Positions 39,011-48,638 of a stretch of 64,000 nucleotides of DNA are shown piece by piece. The translations under genes were made by a program, and so were the position numbers. Position 1 is the stretch's first letter. Every line of letters begins with the position of its first letter. Under the pieces are notes generated by a model. It did not search any database. It saw only the letters and a program-made list of their open reading frames with translations, and had not been told where the DNA came from. The stretch covers positions 1 through 64,000 of the forward strand of contig JADJVN010000005.1 in assembly GCA_016710585.1 (NCBI GenBank), given 5' to 3'. The stretch comes from Saprospiraceae bacterium. GTDB lineage: Bacteria > Bacteroidota > Bacteroidia > Chitinophagales > Saprospiraceae.

Positions 39011-40174
39011 ATGGATATCAGTTTTATCATTAATGAATTGGGGGAAGATCGTGAGAATTACTATAATGCGATAGCTCCGCCCATTATTCAAAGTAGCAAT
39101 TTTGCCTTTAACAGTGTAGAAGAAATGCGCACAAGATTTAAGGATGAATATTCCGGTTTTTTGTACTCTAGAGGGTTAAATCCAACAGTCGATATATTGA
39201 GAAAAAAATTGGCAGCTCTGGATGGTGCTGAAGATTGTTTGGTATTTAATTCAGGGGCTTCAGCTATTTTTTCCTCAATTGTTCCTTTTGTGTCTTCTGG
39301 GGATCACATTGTCTCTGTAAAAAATCCTTATACCTGGGCACAAAAGTGTTTTAATTTGTTCTTGACAAGATATCAAGTCACGACGAGTTATGTCGACGCT
39401 AGGATCACGGAAGAAGTCTTTGATGCTTGTAAAGAGAATACAAAAATTATTTACTTAGAGTCTCCCAATAGTTGGGATTTTGCGATTCAAGATCTTCGTG
39501 CTATTGCGCAATTTGCAAAAGAGAGAGGAATCATGACCATCTGTGATAATAGTTTTGCGACGCCTATTTATCAAAGACCTATTGAATTAGGAATCGACAT
39601 TTCTATTCAATCTGCTACTAAATACATAGGGGGACATAGCGATGTCGTGGCTGGTGTACTCACAGGTAAAAAATCAATATTGAAACAAATTTTTGACCTT
39701 GAATATTTGCTTGCAGGAAATGGAATTCAGCCATTCAATGCATGGTTATTATTGAGAGGATTGCGAAGCTTACCTGCTCGATTAGAAAGAATAAGTAGGA
39801 CGACAGTACAAGTCATTGATTTTTTAAAAAAACATCCCAAAGTAGAGAAAGTGCTTTTTCCATTAGATGATGATTTTGATCAGTTTAAATTAGCAAAGTC
39901 ACAAATGAGTGGCGCCTGTGGATTGTTTTCAATTATCGTTAAGGCAGAAAATGGTGATTCCATTGAAAAATTTTGTGAATCCTTAAAGACTTTTCTCATT
40001 GCGGTGAGTTGGGGTGGGCATGAGAGCCTTGTGATTCCAAGATTGGCAGGAATTGATCTAAAGGATTTTGACTCTAATAATCAAGAGCATAGAATGATTA
40101 GAATGTATGTAGGACTTGAAGATGCAGATTATTTAATAAACGATTTAAGGAAAAATTTAGAGATAATTCATTAA
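39011..40174 (+). CDS. trans-sulfuration-family PLP enzyme (Cys/Met metabolism)
   Basis: 387 residues. PLP fold type I. The phosphate-binding SGASAIFSSIVPFV, YLESPNSWDFAIQDL, TICDNSFATPIYQRP and the PLP-lysine motif SATKYIGGHSDVVAGVLTG are present, as is SWGGHESLVIPR near the C-terminus. This is the cystathionine gamma-synthase / beta-lyase / gamma-lyase group; the reaction cannot be fixed from sequence, and there is no met operon context. Divergent from dusB. Confidence 0.88.
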   Translation: MDISFIINELGEDRENYYNAIAPPIIQSSNFAFNSVEEMRTRFKDEYSGFLYSRGLNPTVDILRKKLAALDGAEDCLVFNSGASAIFSSIVPFVSSGDHIVSVKNPYTWAQKCFNLFLTRYQVTTSYVDARITEEVFDACKENTKIIYLESPNSWDFAIQDLRAIAQFAKERGIMTICDNSFATPIYQRPIELGIDISIQSATKYIGGHSDVVAGVLTGKKSILKQIFDLEYLLAGNGIQPFNAWLLLRGLRSLPARLERISRTTVQVIDFLKKHPKVEKVLFPLDDDFDQFKLAKSQMSGACGLFSIIVKAENGDSIEKFCESLKTFLIAVSWGGHESLVIPRLAGIDLKDFDSNNQEHRMIRMYVGLEDADYLINDLRKNLEIIH

Positions 40175-40247
40175 TGACAACTGTCAGGAAATTTTATAAA
40201 ATCAAGTTAATAAAAAGCTATTGCCAGAAAACAGTTAAATATAATGA

Positions 40248-40265
40248 TATATTTGAATAGTTTTG
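40248..40265 (+). promoter_or_regulatory. two candidate -7 boxes for ychF
   Basis: TATATTTG (40248-40255) and TAGTTTTG (40258-40265) both fit TAnnTTTG exactly and lie 22-32 bp before the ychF start. No well-spaced -33 box. Confidence 0.35.
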
Positions 40266-40286
40266 CAGCAAAATTAGAAATTAATC

Positions 40287-41381
40287 ATGGGATTACAATG
40301 TGGTATCGTAGGACTTCCAAATGTAGGTAAATCGACCTTATTCAATGCTTTAACTTCGGCTGGAGCGTTGGCTGCAAACTATCCATTTGCTACAAAAGAT
40401 CCAAATATAGGTGTAATCACTGTGCCAGATCATAGATTAGATGAATTGACTAGTATGGTTGCTCCACAGAAGACGATTCCGACTACAGTGGATATCGTCG
40501 ATATTGCAGGCTTGATAAAAGGCGCTTCGCAAGGAGAAGGGTTGGGAAATCAGTTTTTGGCAAACATAAGAGAAGTAGATGCTATCATTCATGTCGTAAG
40601 GGCATTCGATAATGATAATGTAATTCATGTCGATGGCTCAGTAGATCCTGTGAGGGATAAGGAAATCGTCGATACTGAACTAATACTGAAAGATATCGAT
40701 ACCATGTCAAGAAGAATGGATCGTCTCCGCAAACAAACTAAGAGTGGCGACAGAGAAGCCATGCGCGAGTTAGATCTAGGAGAAAAATTATTGGCACATC
40801 TAGAGGCGGGTAATCCCGCAAGGAGTTTTGTAACAGATGAGGAAACAGAAATGTTTGTCAGACAAAGTTTATTGATATCAGGAAAACCAGTATTGTATGT
40901 GTGCAATGTAGATGAGTCTGCTGTACATGTAGGAAATGCACATACTCAAAGATTTATTCAATCCATTAAAGCAGAAAATGCAGAAGTAATCTTGATCTGT
41001 GCTGGGATCGAAGCAGAAATATCAGAATTGCCTGAAGAGGAGAGAGAATCATTTTTTAAAGAGATGGGCTTGACTGAACCAGGGACATACAAGGTAACAA
41101 GATCTGCTTATAAGTTATTAGAATTGATAACCTATTTTACAGCTGGTGAGAAAGAGGTGAGGGCATGGACAGTACACAAAGGATGGAAAGCACCACAAGC
41201 GGCTGGAGTGATCCATACCGATTTTGAAAAGGGCTTCATCAGAGCTGAGGTGATTCACTATGAAGATTATATTAAATATAAATCTGAATCAGCTTGCAGA
41301 TCTGCTGGAAAACTTTCTACAGAAGGTAAAGAATATGTCGTTCAAGACGGAGATGTAATGCATTTCTTGTTTAATGTATAA
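40287..41381 (+). CDS. ychF: redox-regulated ATPase YchF (OBG family)
   Basis: 364 residues. P-loop GLPNVGKSTLFNALTSAGA, switch II region DIAGLIKGASQGEGLGNQFL, and NVDES in place of the NKxD motif, the change that makes YchF prefer ATP. It ends with the TGS domain (RAWTVHKGWKAPQAAGVIHT...GDVMHFLFNV). A ribosome-associated translational/stress factor. Its end overlaps the next gene by 8 bp. Confidence 0.97.
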   Translation: MGLQCGIVGLPNVGKSTLFNALTSAGALAANYPFATKDPNIGVITVPDHRLDELTSMVAPQKTIPTTVDIVDIAGLIKGASQGEGLGNQFLANIREVDAIIHVVRAFDNDNVIHVDGSVDPVRDKEIVDTELILKDIDTMSRRMDRLRKQTKSGDREAMRELDLGEKLLAHLEAGNPARSFVTDEETEMFVRQSLLISGKPVLYVCNVDESAVHVGNAHTQRFIQSIKAENAEVILICAGIEAEISELPEEERESFFKEMGLTEPGTYKVTRSAYKLLELITYFTAGEKEVRAWTVHKGWKAPQAAGVIHTDFEKGFIRAEVIHYEDYIKYKSESACRSAGKLSTEGKEYVVQDGDVMHFLFNV

Positions 41382-41958
41382 ATACTATCTAGTATATAAA
41401 CCCTATAATGTCTTAAGTCAGTTTACAGAAGAATCTATTGGTGATAGAACCTTGGCTGAATTTAATATTCCAGAAAAAGATGTCTATTCTGTTGGAAGAT
41501 TGGATAAGGATAGTGAGGGACTTCTCTTATTGACAAATGATAATAAATTTAAGAACGCAATCATTCATTCTGAAAATGAGATTTGGAAAACATATTATTG
41601 TCAGTTGGAAGGTGTTATAGATGATTTAGCCCTAAGCAAATTAAAATCTCCATTGACAATAAAAGTAAAAAATGCGACATTCACTACCAAGCCATCAAAT
41701 GTTAGGATTATTCACAATGCCAATATTCCAGAGCGAATACCATCAATACGAATTCGTGCAGACAAACCAACTTCTTGGATCGAGATAAAAATTTGTGAAG
41801 GAAAGAATAGACAGATTAGAAAAATGCTAGCCCATGTTGGATATCCAGTATTGAGATTGATCCGAGTTGGTGTTGGGAATTTGATGTTGACGTTTCCAAT
41901 AGAATTTAACAAAAAATTGCTTAGTAAAAGTGAGCTGGATTTGATCTTTAGAAAATAG
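41374..41958 (+). CDS. RNA pseudouridine synthase, RluE/RsuA-type
   Basis: 194 residues without an S4 domain. YYLVYKPYNVLSQFTEE and the catalytic loop VGRLDKDSEGLLLLTND (catalytic Asp), then WIEIKICEGKNRQIRKMLAHVG and VLRLIRVGVGNL. Length and the missing S4 domain resemble RluE, which modifies 23S rRNA, but the target is inferred only. Overlaps ychF. The 215 bp that follow contain a small AT-rich direct repeat (41985-42010) and nothing else recognisable. Confidence 0.9.
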   Translation: MYKYYLVYKPYNVLSQFTEESIGDRTLAEFNIPEKDVYSVGRLDKDSEGLLLLTNDNKFKNAIIHSENEIWKTYYCQLEGVIDDLALSKLKSPLTIKVKNATFTTKPSNVRIIHNANIPERIPSIRIRADKPTSWIEIKICEGKNRQIRKMLAHVGYPVLRLIRVGVGNLMLTFPIEFNKKLLSKSELDLIFRK

Positions 41959-42173
41959 TCATTAGTTAGATAATTAGTTAATGTGATAATTAGATAATGT
42001 GATAATTAGCAAATGTATAAGAATATAGACCTTACATTAGAACATATATGGGGAGATTAATGAGGGATATTTCGTGATGTTTTATTCAAAGTTATTTATA
42101 ATTATATATACAGTTAAATTTTCATTTCTGTGATTTGTGAAAAATCCAAACTGTATCTTAATTTTTTTCGATA

Positions 42174-44465
42174 TTATGACTCTGAAATGACAGGAATTAA
42201 TTTGGGGTTTGTTTTTCTGATTTTATTTGTATTTTCTAAAGACTTGACATCCATCTTCATCGTAAAATAAAATGTAGTGCCTTCATCCTTTATAGATTCT
42301 AGCCAAATTTCACCCTCATGAATTTCTACGATTTTTTTGCAAATCGTTAGCCCAATTCCTGTGCCACGCAAATGTGGAACCGTATTGATTTTTGTAAAAA
42401 GTTCGAACACTTTTTCTTTGTCGGATTCCTCGAGTCCGATACCATTATCTTTAAAACTCCAAAGGATAATATTTTTATTGATGTGTTCCCAGTTGATTAA
42501 TATTTCAGGTGCTATGTTTGTTTTTTTAAATTTAATCGAATTGATGATTAAATTTGAAAATAATTGTTCTATTAAAGATTGATGTCCGAGTATTTTTGGG
42601 AATTTTTTAGGGAAATAAATAGTAGCGTTTGATTCGATAATTTTTGCTTCGAGGTTTCTCTTTACATTATTCATAATGTCGTCAAAATTTAAACTTTTCT
42701 TAGCAAATTTTTCATTGTTGAGATTGGACAAAATGAGTAATCCATCGATCATGGATTGAAGGTTGTCAGCCATAGCCAATATAATGCTTATTTGTTCCTT
42801 ATCTATGTAGTCAAAATGATCGAAGTGTTTTGATAATAATTTTCTTAAATAGCCATTAATGGTATAGAGTGGCGCATTCATATCATGAGCAGCCATGTGG
42901 GCAAAATGTGTCAGGTTATTATTGATTTCTTTTAGTTTTGTTATGGCTAGATTTAGTTCTCTGTTTTGTTTTGATATCAAAGCATTTTTGTCATCATGCT
43001 TTGCATTAAGGATAAGGAGTTCTTCATTATTTATCTCCAGCTTAATCAGCGCTGATTCTAATTCAATTTTTTGGGATTCGAGGATGTTTTTATTTGATTT
43101 AGCATTTTGGTAAAGTTGAGTAATATAATATATTAGTATTAAACTTAAAAGTGTGCTGATGACAAGAATGAGGAGAATCAGTTTGTTTTTTTGTTCATTT
43201 TCCGTTTTCCTCATGAGTTGTTCATTAGTTAATGCTAGTTCATTTTCTGAATATTTTCTAAGTGTTTGATTAATTTTTTTTTCGTCAATGATCAGTGCTG
43301 CATTGAGATTTAACAATTTGGTTTGCCAGGTAAACATCGATCTATAGTCACCAGAAATACTATCAATTTGTATCAGTTTAATCAATGCAGATTTTACTTT
43401 TTTTGAATAGTAGTCATTTGTTGCACCGCACTCCAATATTTGAATACATTTATTTAAAAGCTTTCTTTGTAAAGCTAGGTTGCCATGTTTTTTCGCTTGA
43501 TTCGCTTGGTAATCATAAATCATTGATAAGAAATATCTTCTCGAACAGGACTCTTCGTAATAGTTTTCCAGTATTTTAAGTTTTTCTTCTATGACCACAT
43601 CAACGCTATCAAATTCTAATGATGATAATTGAAGAAATCTGTAATCACCTTCTTCTATTCTTTTCTGTTTGAATTCATTTTCATAAAATTGTATCAAGTA
43701 TTGTACTGAGTCAGTGTAATTTAAGTAGGCATAACCCGACATAAGGTTAACATAGTTTTCTGTCCGCAAATAATTGTTTGCTAATGCACCATAATGTAAG
43801 CCAAGTTTTGAATAGGTGATGACATCATGGAAATTCCTGGTTTTTAAAGATAAGACTGCAAGATTATGAGCAGATTTTGCTGAAATTAATGGTGAATTAT
43901 ATTTTATACTAAGGTCTAGTGCTTTTTGTTGAAGTTCGAGTGAATGATCATTTTGATCAAAATATGAAGACCATAGCGTTGCTTCTTTTACTAGCGAGAT
44001 GCATAGTGTGTTAACATAATTTTCTGGTTCTTTTTCAATCAATTTCTGTGCAGCTCTATAATTAAGTATAGCTGTAGCATAGTTTTTTGAAAAAATATTT
44101 GATTGGCCTAAGAACAGGTAATAATACACATGATTACAAATATTTGGTTTGTTTTTAAGGAAAAGATTTTTACACTGATTCTCTAGTTCATTTACATTTT
44201 TTAAGTAGGCAATACGTATTTTCCAAAGATCAAGATATTGGAGTTTGTATTGATCATTTGGTTTTACATTTGAAAATAGGGAGTCAAGGTATTCTATTGC
44301 AGTAAGTGAATCAAGTCTTTCTATTTTGTGGAATATAGAACTGTAAAATTCGTCATCTTGAAGGAGACTTCTGTCCTTATCTTCGGAAACAGAAATACAC
44401 CCTACTAGGAGAAGTAGTGTACTTAATAAATATAACGATTTAAGGCACTTTTTAAAATTTAACAT
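42174..44465 (-). CDS. TPR-type sensor histidine kinase, probable lipoprotein
   Basis: 763 residues. The N-terminus has a lipobox-like end (LLLLVGC, Cys23). Residues 30-400 are helical with TPR character (QLKALDLSIKYNSPLISAKS-like periodicity, repeated YxxAxxxA patterns). A transmembrane segment (KLILLILVISTLLSLILIYY) and a coiled coil follow. The HisKA domain has the H-box HMAAHDMNAPLYTI, then the ATPase boxes LFSNLIINSIKF (N), DNGIGLEE (G1) and GTGIGLTICKKIVE (G2). A cytoplasmic kinase with a periplasmic sensor is expected. No response regulator is in the window, so it is an orphan; its signal is unknown. A lipobox and a transmembrane segment together are unusual. The 226-bp upstream gap shows nothing clear. 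Confidence 0.88.
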   Translation of the reverse strand: MLNFKKCLKSLYLLSTLLLLVGCISVSEDKDRSLLQDDEFYSSIFHKIERLDSLTAIEYLDSLFSNVKPNDQYKLQYLDLWKIRIAYLKNVNELENQCKNLFLKNKPNICNHVYYYLFLGQSNIFSKNYATAILNYRAAQKLIEKEPENYVNTLCISLVKEATLWSSYFDQNDHSLELQQKALDLSIKYNSPLISAKSAHNLAVLSLKTRNFHDVITYSKLGLHYGALANNYLRTENYVNLMSGYAYLNYTDSVQYLIQFYENEFKQKRIEEGDYRFLQLSSLEFDSVDVVIEEKLKILENYYEESCSRRYFLSMIYDYQANQAKKHGNLALQRKLLNKCIQILECGATNDYYSKKVKSALIKLIQIDSISGDYRSMFTWQTKLLNLNAALIIDEKKINQTLRKYSENELALTNEQLMRKTENEQKNKLILLILVISTLLSLILIYYITQLYQNAKSNKNILESQKIELESALIKLEINNEELLILNAKHDDKNALISKQNRELNLAITKLKEINNNLTHFAHMAAHDMNAPLYTINGYLRKLLSKHFDHFDYIDKEQISIILAMADNLQSMIDGLLILSNLNNEKFAKKSLNFDDIMNNVKRNLEAKIIESNATIYFPKKFPKILGHQSLIEQLFSNLIINSIKFKKTNIAPEILINWEHINKNIILWSFKDNGIGLEESDKEKVFELFTKINTVPHLRGTGIGLTICKKIVEIHEGEIWLESIKDEGTTFYFTMKMDVKSLENTNKIRKTNPKLIPVISES

Positions 44466-44691
44466 TAAAGAAAAATTCTAATAATAAGAGTAATGGAAAT
44501 CTAAAAGGTGCGATAAATTTGATGTAAAGATATCAAATTATAAGTTGAATTCTGTTTTAAAGCTCAAATTTTGGGCTTTTAGGTGAAAAAGTTAACCAAT
44601 TAGGTATGAAAAATAGAAAATTTGGTATAAATTTAATAAAAATGTGTTTTTATTTTTAGTGGAAAATGCGAATTCTTATTAGTGCATGCAG

Positions 44692-45198
44692 TCAGGATTG
44701 TTTGAGTATTTTTGGTGATTCTATAATCTCTAGTTGCTTAATTTCCTTTTTGTCTATGGTAAACCTTAGCATTGTTCTAATAGGGTGGAAGCCACTGATC
44801 CCATAAGCACCAGGGTTCATGTAGAGAAGATTATATTTTTTGTCAAAGGCAATTTTTAGGATATGTGAATGGCCACAAACAAGTATGGTCGGTTCATGCT
44901 GTTTGATAAGATCGCGAGTTTGTGTTGTATAAGATCCAAATTTTCCAGCAATGTGGATCATCAGTATTTTGTGTTGTTCGATTTCTAGGATTTGAGTTTC
45001 GGGAACAGTCCTTCGAATGAGTTGATCATCGATATTACCCCAAATAAATTTGGTCGTTTTAAATTTGTTTAGTTCATCAATAATTTTAATGTCTCCAATA
45101 TCACCACCATGCCATATTTCATCACAATCCTTAAAGTGCTCAAATACTTTTGGATCGAGGTAACTATGCGTATCTGAAAGCAATCCTATTTTCCTCAT
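44692..45198 (-). CDS. YfcE/MJ0936-type metallophosphoesterase
   Basis: 168 residues. The metal-binding series is present: GLLSDTHSYLD, WHGGDIGD, WGNIDDQ, CGHSH and NPGAYG near the C-terminus. The motif usually written as H-G (the HIAGKFG segment) has HIAG. Small calcineurin-like phosphodiesterase of the cytoplasm; the substrate is unknown. Same strand as the reductase, 24 bp apart. Confidence 0.9.
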   Translation of the reverse strand: MRKIGLLSDTHSYLDPKVFEHFKDCDEIWHGGDIGDIKIIDELNKFKTTKFIWGNIDDQLIRRTVPETQILEIEQHKILMIHIAGKFGSYTTQTRDLIKQHEPTILVCGHSHILKIAFDKKYNLLYMNPGAYGISGFHPIRTMLRFTIDKKEIKQLEIIESPKILKQS

Positions 45199-45222
45199 TG
45201 AGATTAGATTTATATTGTGGTT

Positions 45223-46192
45223 TTATGGATTTACTGCTAAAACTATTTTGCCCAATTGTGATCCTTCATTGAGTTTTGCAAAGGCATCATTAATATCGTC
45301 AAATGGGAATAATTTATCAACTATTGGGATAATTTTATGACTCTCAACAAACGCAACCATATCATTAAAATCTTTATCAGATCCCATAGTTGATCCTAGA
45401 ATATTGAGTTGTTTCCAGAATATTATTTGAGGAGAGATATTCTGCATATTTCCTGCAGTTCCTCCATAGATACTGATTCTCGCACTAGGATTGGCAAGTT
45501 TCAATATTTTATTGAAATTTGGTCCACAGGCACCATCAAGGATGATGTCAAATCCCGAACACATGGATTGTAATTCTTTGTCCCAATCTGTAGTAGCGTA
45601 TAATGCGCCACCTTTCGCTCCGAGCTTTATTGCTGCATCTAGTTTTGCTTGAGAGCCTGTGGTGACATAGACCTCCAAGCCTTGGGCGACGGCGAATTGT
45701 AAGCCAAAGAGCGCAACACCTCCTCCGATTCCTGTGATGAGTAATTTTTCATTTTTTTGAATTTTGGCTCTTGAGAATAAAGCGCGATAAGCAGTCACTC
45801 CAGCTAATGGCAATGCAGCCGCCTCAGCCGCAGAAAGATGCTCAGGTTTGGGGATTAGGTAGGATGGATCAATATTGATTTCTTCAGCAAAAGTACCATC
45901 AAGCGGCAGTCCTAGAATGTTGAATTCTTTTGATTGTGATTTTTCATCAGGTCCCCACTGAAATCCAGGATTGATGATATATTCTTTGCCTTCATATAAC
46001 ACACAAGCATCAGATCCAAGTGTTATGGGGAATTTTAGTCCAGCATATTGTCCCTTCTGTATCCAAAGATCTCTATGGTTTAAAGCAGCATATCTGACCT
46101 TTACACTTACTTTGTTTTCTTCACCAATCGAATCAACTTCTTCTATCTTTATTTTTTCTCCAATATTGTATAAGATGCTTTTTTTTTTTCAT
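45223..46192 (-). pseudogene. zinc-binding-dehydrogenase-like quinone reductase, frameshift at start
   Basis: The full protein is about 320 residues. The N-terminal part reads KSILYNIGEKIKIEEVDSIG, then VRYAALNHRDLWIQKGQY (MDR substrate domain), and continues without a break into GVTAYRALFSRAKIQ and the NAD(P)-binding GIGGGVALFGLQFA. The ATG (46190-46192) is followed by 11 A residues; ten would keep the frame, eleven shifts it. The only in-frame alternative seen is a GTG at 46002, which would drop the first 65 residues. The cause is therefore a homopolymer error or a true slippage tract. Structural zinc ligands of alcohol dehydrogenases are not visible, as in quinone oxidoreductases. A partial second copy lies at 48139-48462. 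Confidence 0.8.
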
Positions 46193-46323
46193 GAGGCAAA
46201 GATAGGGAGTTTAGGTGTCATAAGATAGCGGAAATTATTTTACTTAATTTGTGAGCTAATCTTCTAGCTTACTTTCCTATCCAGATTCTTTTTTGTGCCT
46301 GAAGTATTAATAGTATAAGAAAA

Positions 46324-47127
46324 TTACTTGTCATAAATTATTCTCATTTTATTTCCTAATTTTCGCTCTATGTGTACTCCGTATTTGTCAAGAAATATCT
46401 GTTGAAATGTTTTAAATTTTTTAATTCCATGAAATTCAGGCCAAAAAATACTAAAGCTATAATAGTAGTCAGGGTCACTCATATATTCATCATACTGTAT
46501 ATATGTTTTTAATCCAGATTTCTTCTCTCGAAAAGAGCTTCTGATTATTTCAAAAGGGTCTCTGTATGACCACAGATATTCTATTGGTTTGAATCGTATG
46601 GTATCTCTTTTGAGTTTGTTTGGTTTTTGTTCTTCATAACTCGCTAGAGTATATTGGGTGAAATGTTTTCTTTGTGAGATATTGTTAAATTTAATTGTAT
46701 CAACAACATTCATATACCATATTTCTCTAGGTTCATGTTCAAACTTGAACTTGTAATAATTTAACTTTTTAAGTTCATTCAATAGGTAGTTAAAATTGTG
46801 TTCTGGATCATAGCAATTGCAATATTCAATGTCGATATAGTTATTATAATTCTTGCTTAGGTTGTCGTTATAGGATATGCTATTCAATGGTTTATATTCT
46901 TTTATGATATCTATTGGCAATGGTCTAGCTACTTCCATTAATCCAAATTCAGCGAGTCCAAAATATCTGTAATTTCCACGATCTTTATATTCAAGAGTAT
47001 TGTCACTTATCGGACTTGTATATTTTAATGTGATAATGCATTTATTAGTTTGGTGCAGTTTTGGTGTAATACAAGCTGTCAGAATTATATTGAGAAATAA
47101 GAAATAAAATATAAAGTGTTTATACAT
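46324..47127 (-). CDS. lipoprotein of a duplicated gene pair (copy 1)
   Basis: 267 residues; lipobox ILTAC with Cys19. Paralogous to 49536-50312: shared segments include YIDIEYCNCYDPEHN / YIEFEVCNCYNREIV, WYMNVVDTIKF / WSMKVVDTIRF, SQRKHFTQYTLASYEEQKPN / TQRKHFTEFTLANYEEQKKN and SDPDYYYSFSIFWPEFHG / NDPDYLYSFSSSWRDFSG. No known family. Anchored to the outer or inner membrane. It begins one base after the secreted-protein gene upstream, so the pair forms an operon. Confidence 0.75.
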   Translation of the reverse strand: MYKHFIFYFLFLNIILTACITPKLHQTNKCIITLKYTSPISDNTLEYKDRGNYRYFGLAEFGLMEVARPLPIDIIKEYKPLNSISYNDNLSKNYNNYIDIEYCNCYDPEHNFNYLLNELKKLNYYKFKFEHEPREIWYMNVVDTIKFNNISQRKHFTQYTLASYEEQKPNKLKRDTIRFKPIEYLWSYRDPFEIIRSSFREKKSGLKTYIQYDEYMSDPDYYYSFSIFWPEFHGIKKFKTFQQIFLDKYGVHIERKLGNKMRIIYDK

Positions 47128-47128
47128 T

Positions 47129-47998
47129 TTACCGTTTTTGAATTCTATTTACATTGTAAGGATAATAGAATGTGTCTTCATAAAAGTTAAAATGAGTGCG
47201 ATTTTGTATAGGTAATAAAGAATCTTCAAGATAGAACAATAATTTATCTTCTGTTTCTTCTGATATGATGATATCTATACCTGTATAATCGAGAAAGAAT
47301 TTTTTATATAAATAAACATCATATTGAATCTGTTCTGGAACATAGAAACGTAGGTTGTTTTCAAAGTCTAAGCTAAAATCTTCACAATGCAAGAATCGAC
47401 TACCATGTGGAACATACCTGCTAGCCGAATTCTCCATTGCGGAATTTTGTTTATCTCCGATAAAAATTAAATTTCCAGTAATGTTGTCAAAATATTTGCT
47501 TGAATAGAATGGTCTGTAATTTACAAGATTGCCAAAAGAATCAATCTCAAAAAGTTTATTGTTATCATAATAAATACCACAATTATAAAATTTGTTTGAA
47601 TCAACAACTTGAACCAACCAAGGTTCCAATGTATCTATAACTATTCTATATTTGAGTTGAGAATTTAATTTGATATTTTCAATAATTTTCTGTCTCATTA
47701 ATTCCTCATTGCATCCATTTGAAGAAACACGAAATCCATAGGAATAATAATTGCTTGGAACATTGCCAAGCACCCTGTAGCAATCTGTCTTGTTCAAATA
47801 TTTACTAATGTAATCAATTACAGTGGATTCAATATGAGTTTCTTTTCCATAGGAAAAATCCTTTTCAGAAAGAAAGTTAAATCCAAATGTTATTTCAAAA
47901 TGGCATTTATCTTCTGATTGTAGATTAGTTTGTGAAACTAAAGGTTGTAAGATAATAATTGATAATAAAACAACTGTTTTTATTTTATTCATAGGCAT
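47129..47998 (-). CDS. exported protein of the duplicated pair (copy 1)
   Basis: 289 residues; signal peptide ends LVSQ. An ATG two codons in (47992) is an equally good start and matches the second copy. It is paralogous to the broken gene 50317-51176 (VPSNYYSYGFRVSSNGC / VPNSFYSYGFKVVSKSC; YVPEQIQYDVYLYKKFFLDY / YIPDQIQYDLELFRNVLFDY). Unknown family, with cysteines conserved between copies. Encoded just before its lipoprotein partner; the conserved pairing argues that the two proteins act together. Confidence 0.75.
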   Translation of the reverse strand: MPMNKIKTVVLLSIIILQPLVSQTNLQSEDKCHFEITFGFNFLSEKDFSYGKETHIESTVIDYISKYLNKTDCYRVLGNVPSNYYSYGFRVSSNGCNEELMRQKIIENIKLNSQLKYRIVIDTLEPWLVQVVDSNKFYNCGIYYDNNKLFEIDSFGNLVNYRPFYSSKYFDNITGNLIFIGDKQNSAMENSASRYVPHGSRFLHCEDFSLDFENNLRFYVPEQIQYDVYLYKKFFLDYTGIDIIISEETEDKLLFYLEDSLLPIQNRTHFNFYEDTFYYPYNVNRIQKR

Positions 47999-48084
47999 CT
48001 TACAGTAAAATTGATATTAAAAAATCTTCCTATACATTTGAGAACGTTGGTCTAAAAAATATTGTTGTTTGATAAATACAAAAA

Positions 48085-48111
48085 AAAGTGCCTCTCGAAT
48101 AGAGGCACTTT
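48085..48111 (-). terminator. terminator, copy 2 of a duplicated hairpin
   Basis: AAAGTGCCTCT / AGAGGCACTTT with a 5-nt loop; on the minus strand a T-run follows. Nearly identical to 51591-51617, duplicated along with the T9SS tail. Confidence 0.75.
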
Positions 48112-48138
48112 ACTTATAAACCGATAAATTAACAATAA

Positions 48139-48462
48139 TTATCTTGCGATGATCATTTTCTTTGTTTCAGTGAATCCTGCTGTTTTCAATGTATAGCAGT
48201 AAACTCCCGCACTCACTGACAATTCTGATTTTCCATGTACAATGCTGTTCTTTCCTTTTTCAGAATTGTATTGCACACAAGTATCTGATCCAAGTGTGCA
48301 AGGGAATTTTAGTCCAGCATATTGTCCCTTCTGTATCCAAAGATCTCTATGGTTTAAAGCAGCATATCTGACCTTTACACTTACTTTGTTTTCTTCACTT
48401 ATGGAATCAACTTCTTTAATCTTTTTTTTTTCTCCAATATTGTATAAGATGCTTTTTTTTAT
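48139..48462 (-). pseudogene. chimeric ORF: reductase N-terminus fused to a T9SS tail
   Basis: 107 codons in one frame without a stop, beginning with ATA at 48460-48462 where the parent has ATG. Codons 2-64 match the start of the reductase gene (VRYAALNHRDLWIQKGQYAG); from YNSEKGKNSIVHGKSEL to TETKKMIIAR it matches the end of the giant protein at 51645. This is the joint of a tandem duplication. Probably not expressed, since the start is lost. Confidence 0.75.
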
Positions 48463-48638
48463 AGTGCGAAGATAGGGAGTTTTTGAGGATTATCTGGGTA
48501 AATGACTTTTGCTAACAAGGATATCTTTAATTCAAGTTTTCAATAATTCCACATTAGTGGTTCCATGGTGTTTGAATCCGAAAGTCCAATGTGAAACTAT
48601 TGAAAATACAAAATTATTATATTTTTAAGAATCAAAAC

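Noticed and set aside
41985..42010. Short direct repeat (AATGTGATAATTAGAT units)
   Set aside because: Only about two AT-rich copies, with no associated gene; treated as low-complexity intergenic sequence.
45971..48475. Plus-strand open frames repeated at 45971-46228 and 48242-48475
   Set aside because: They are similar only because the reductase start is duplicated on the other strand; they do not look like proteins.
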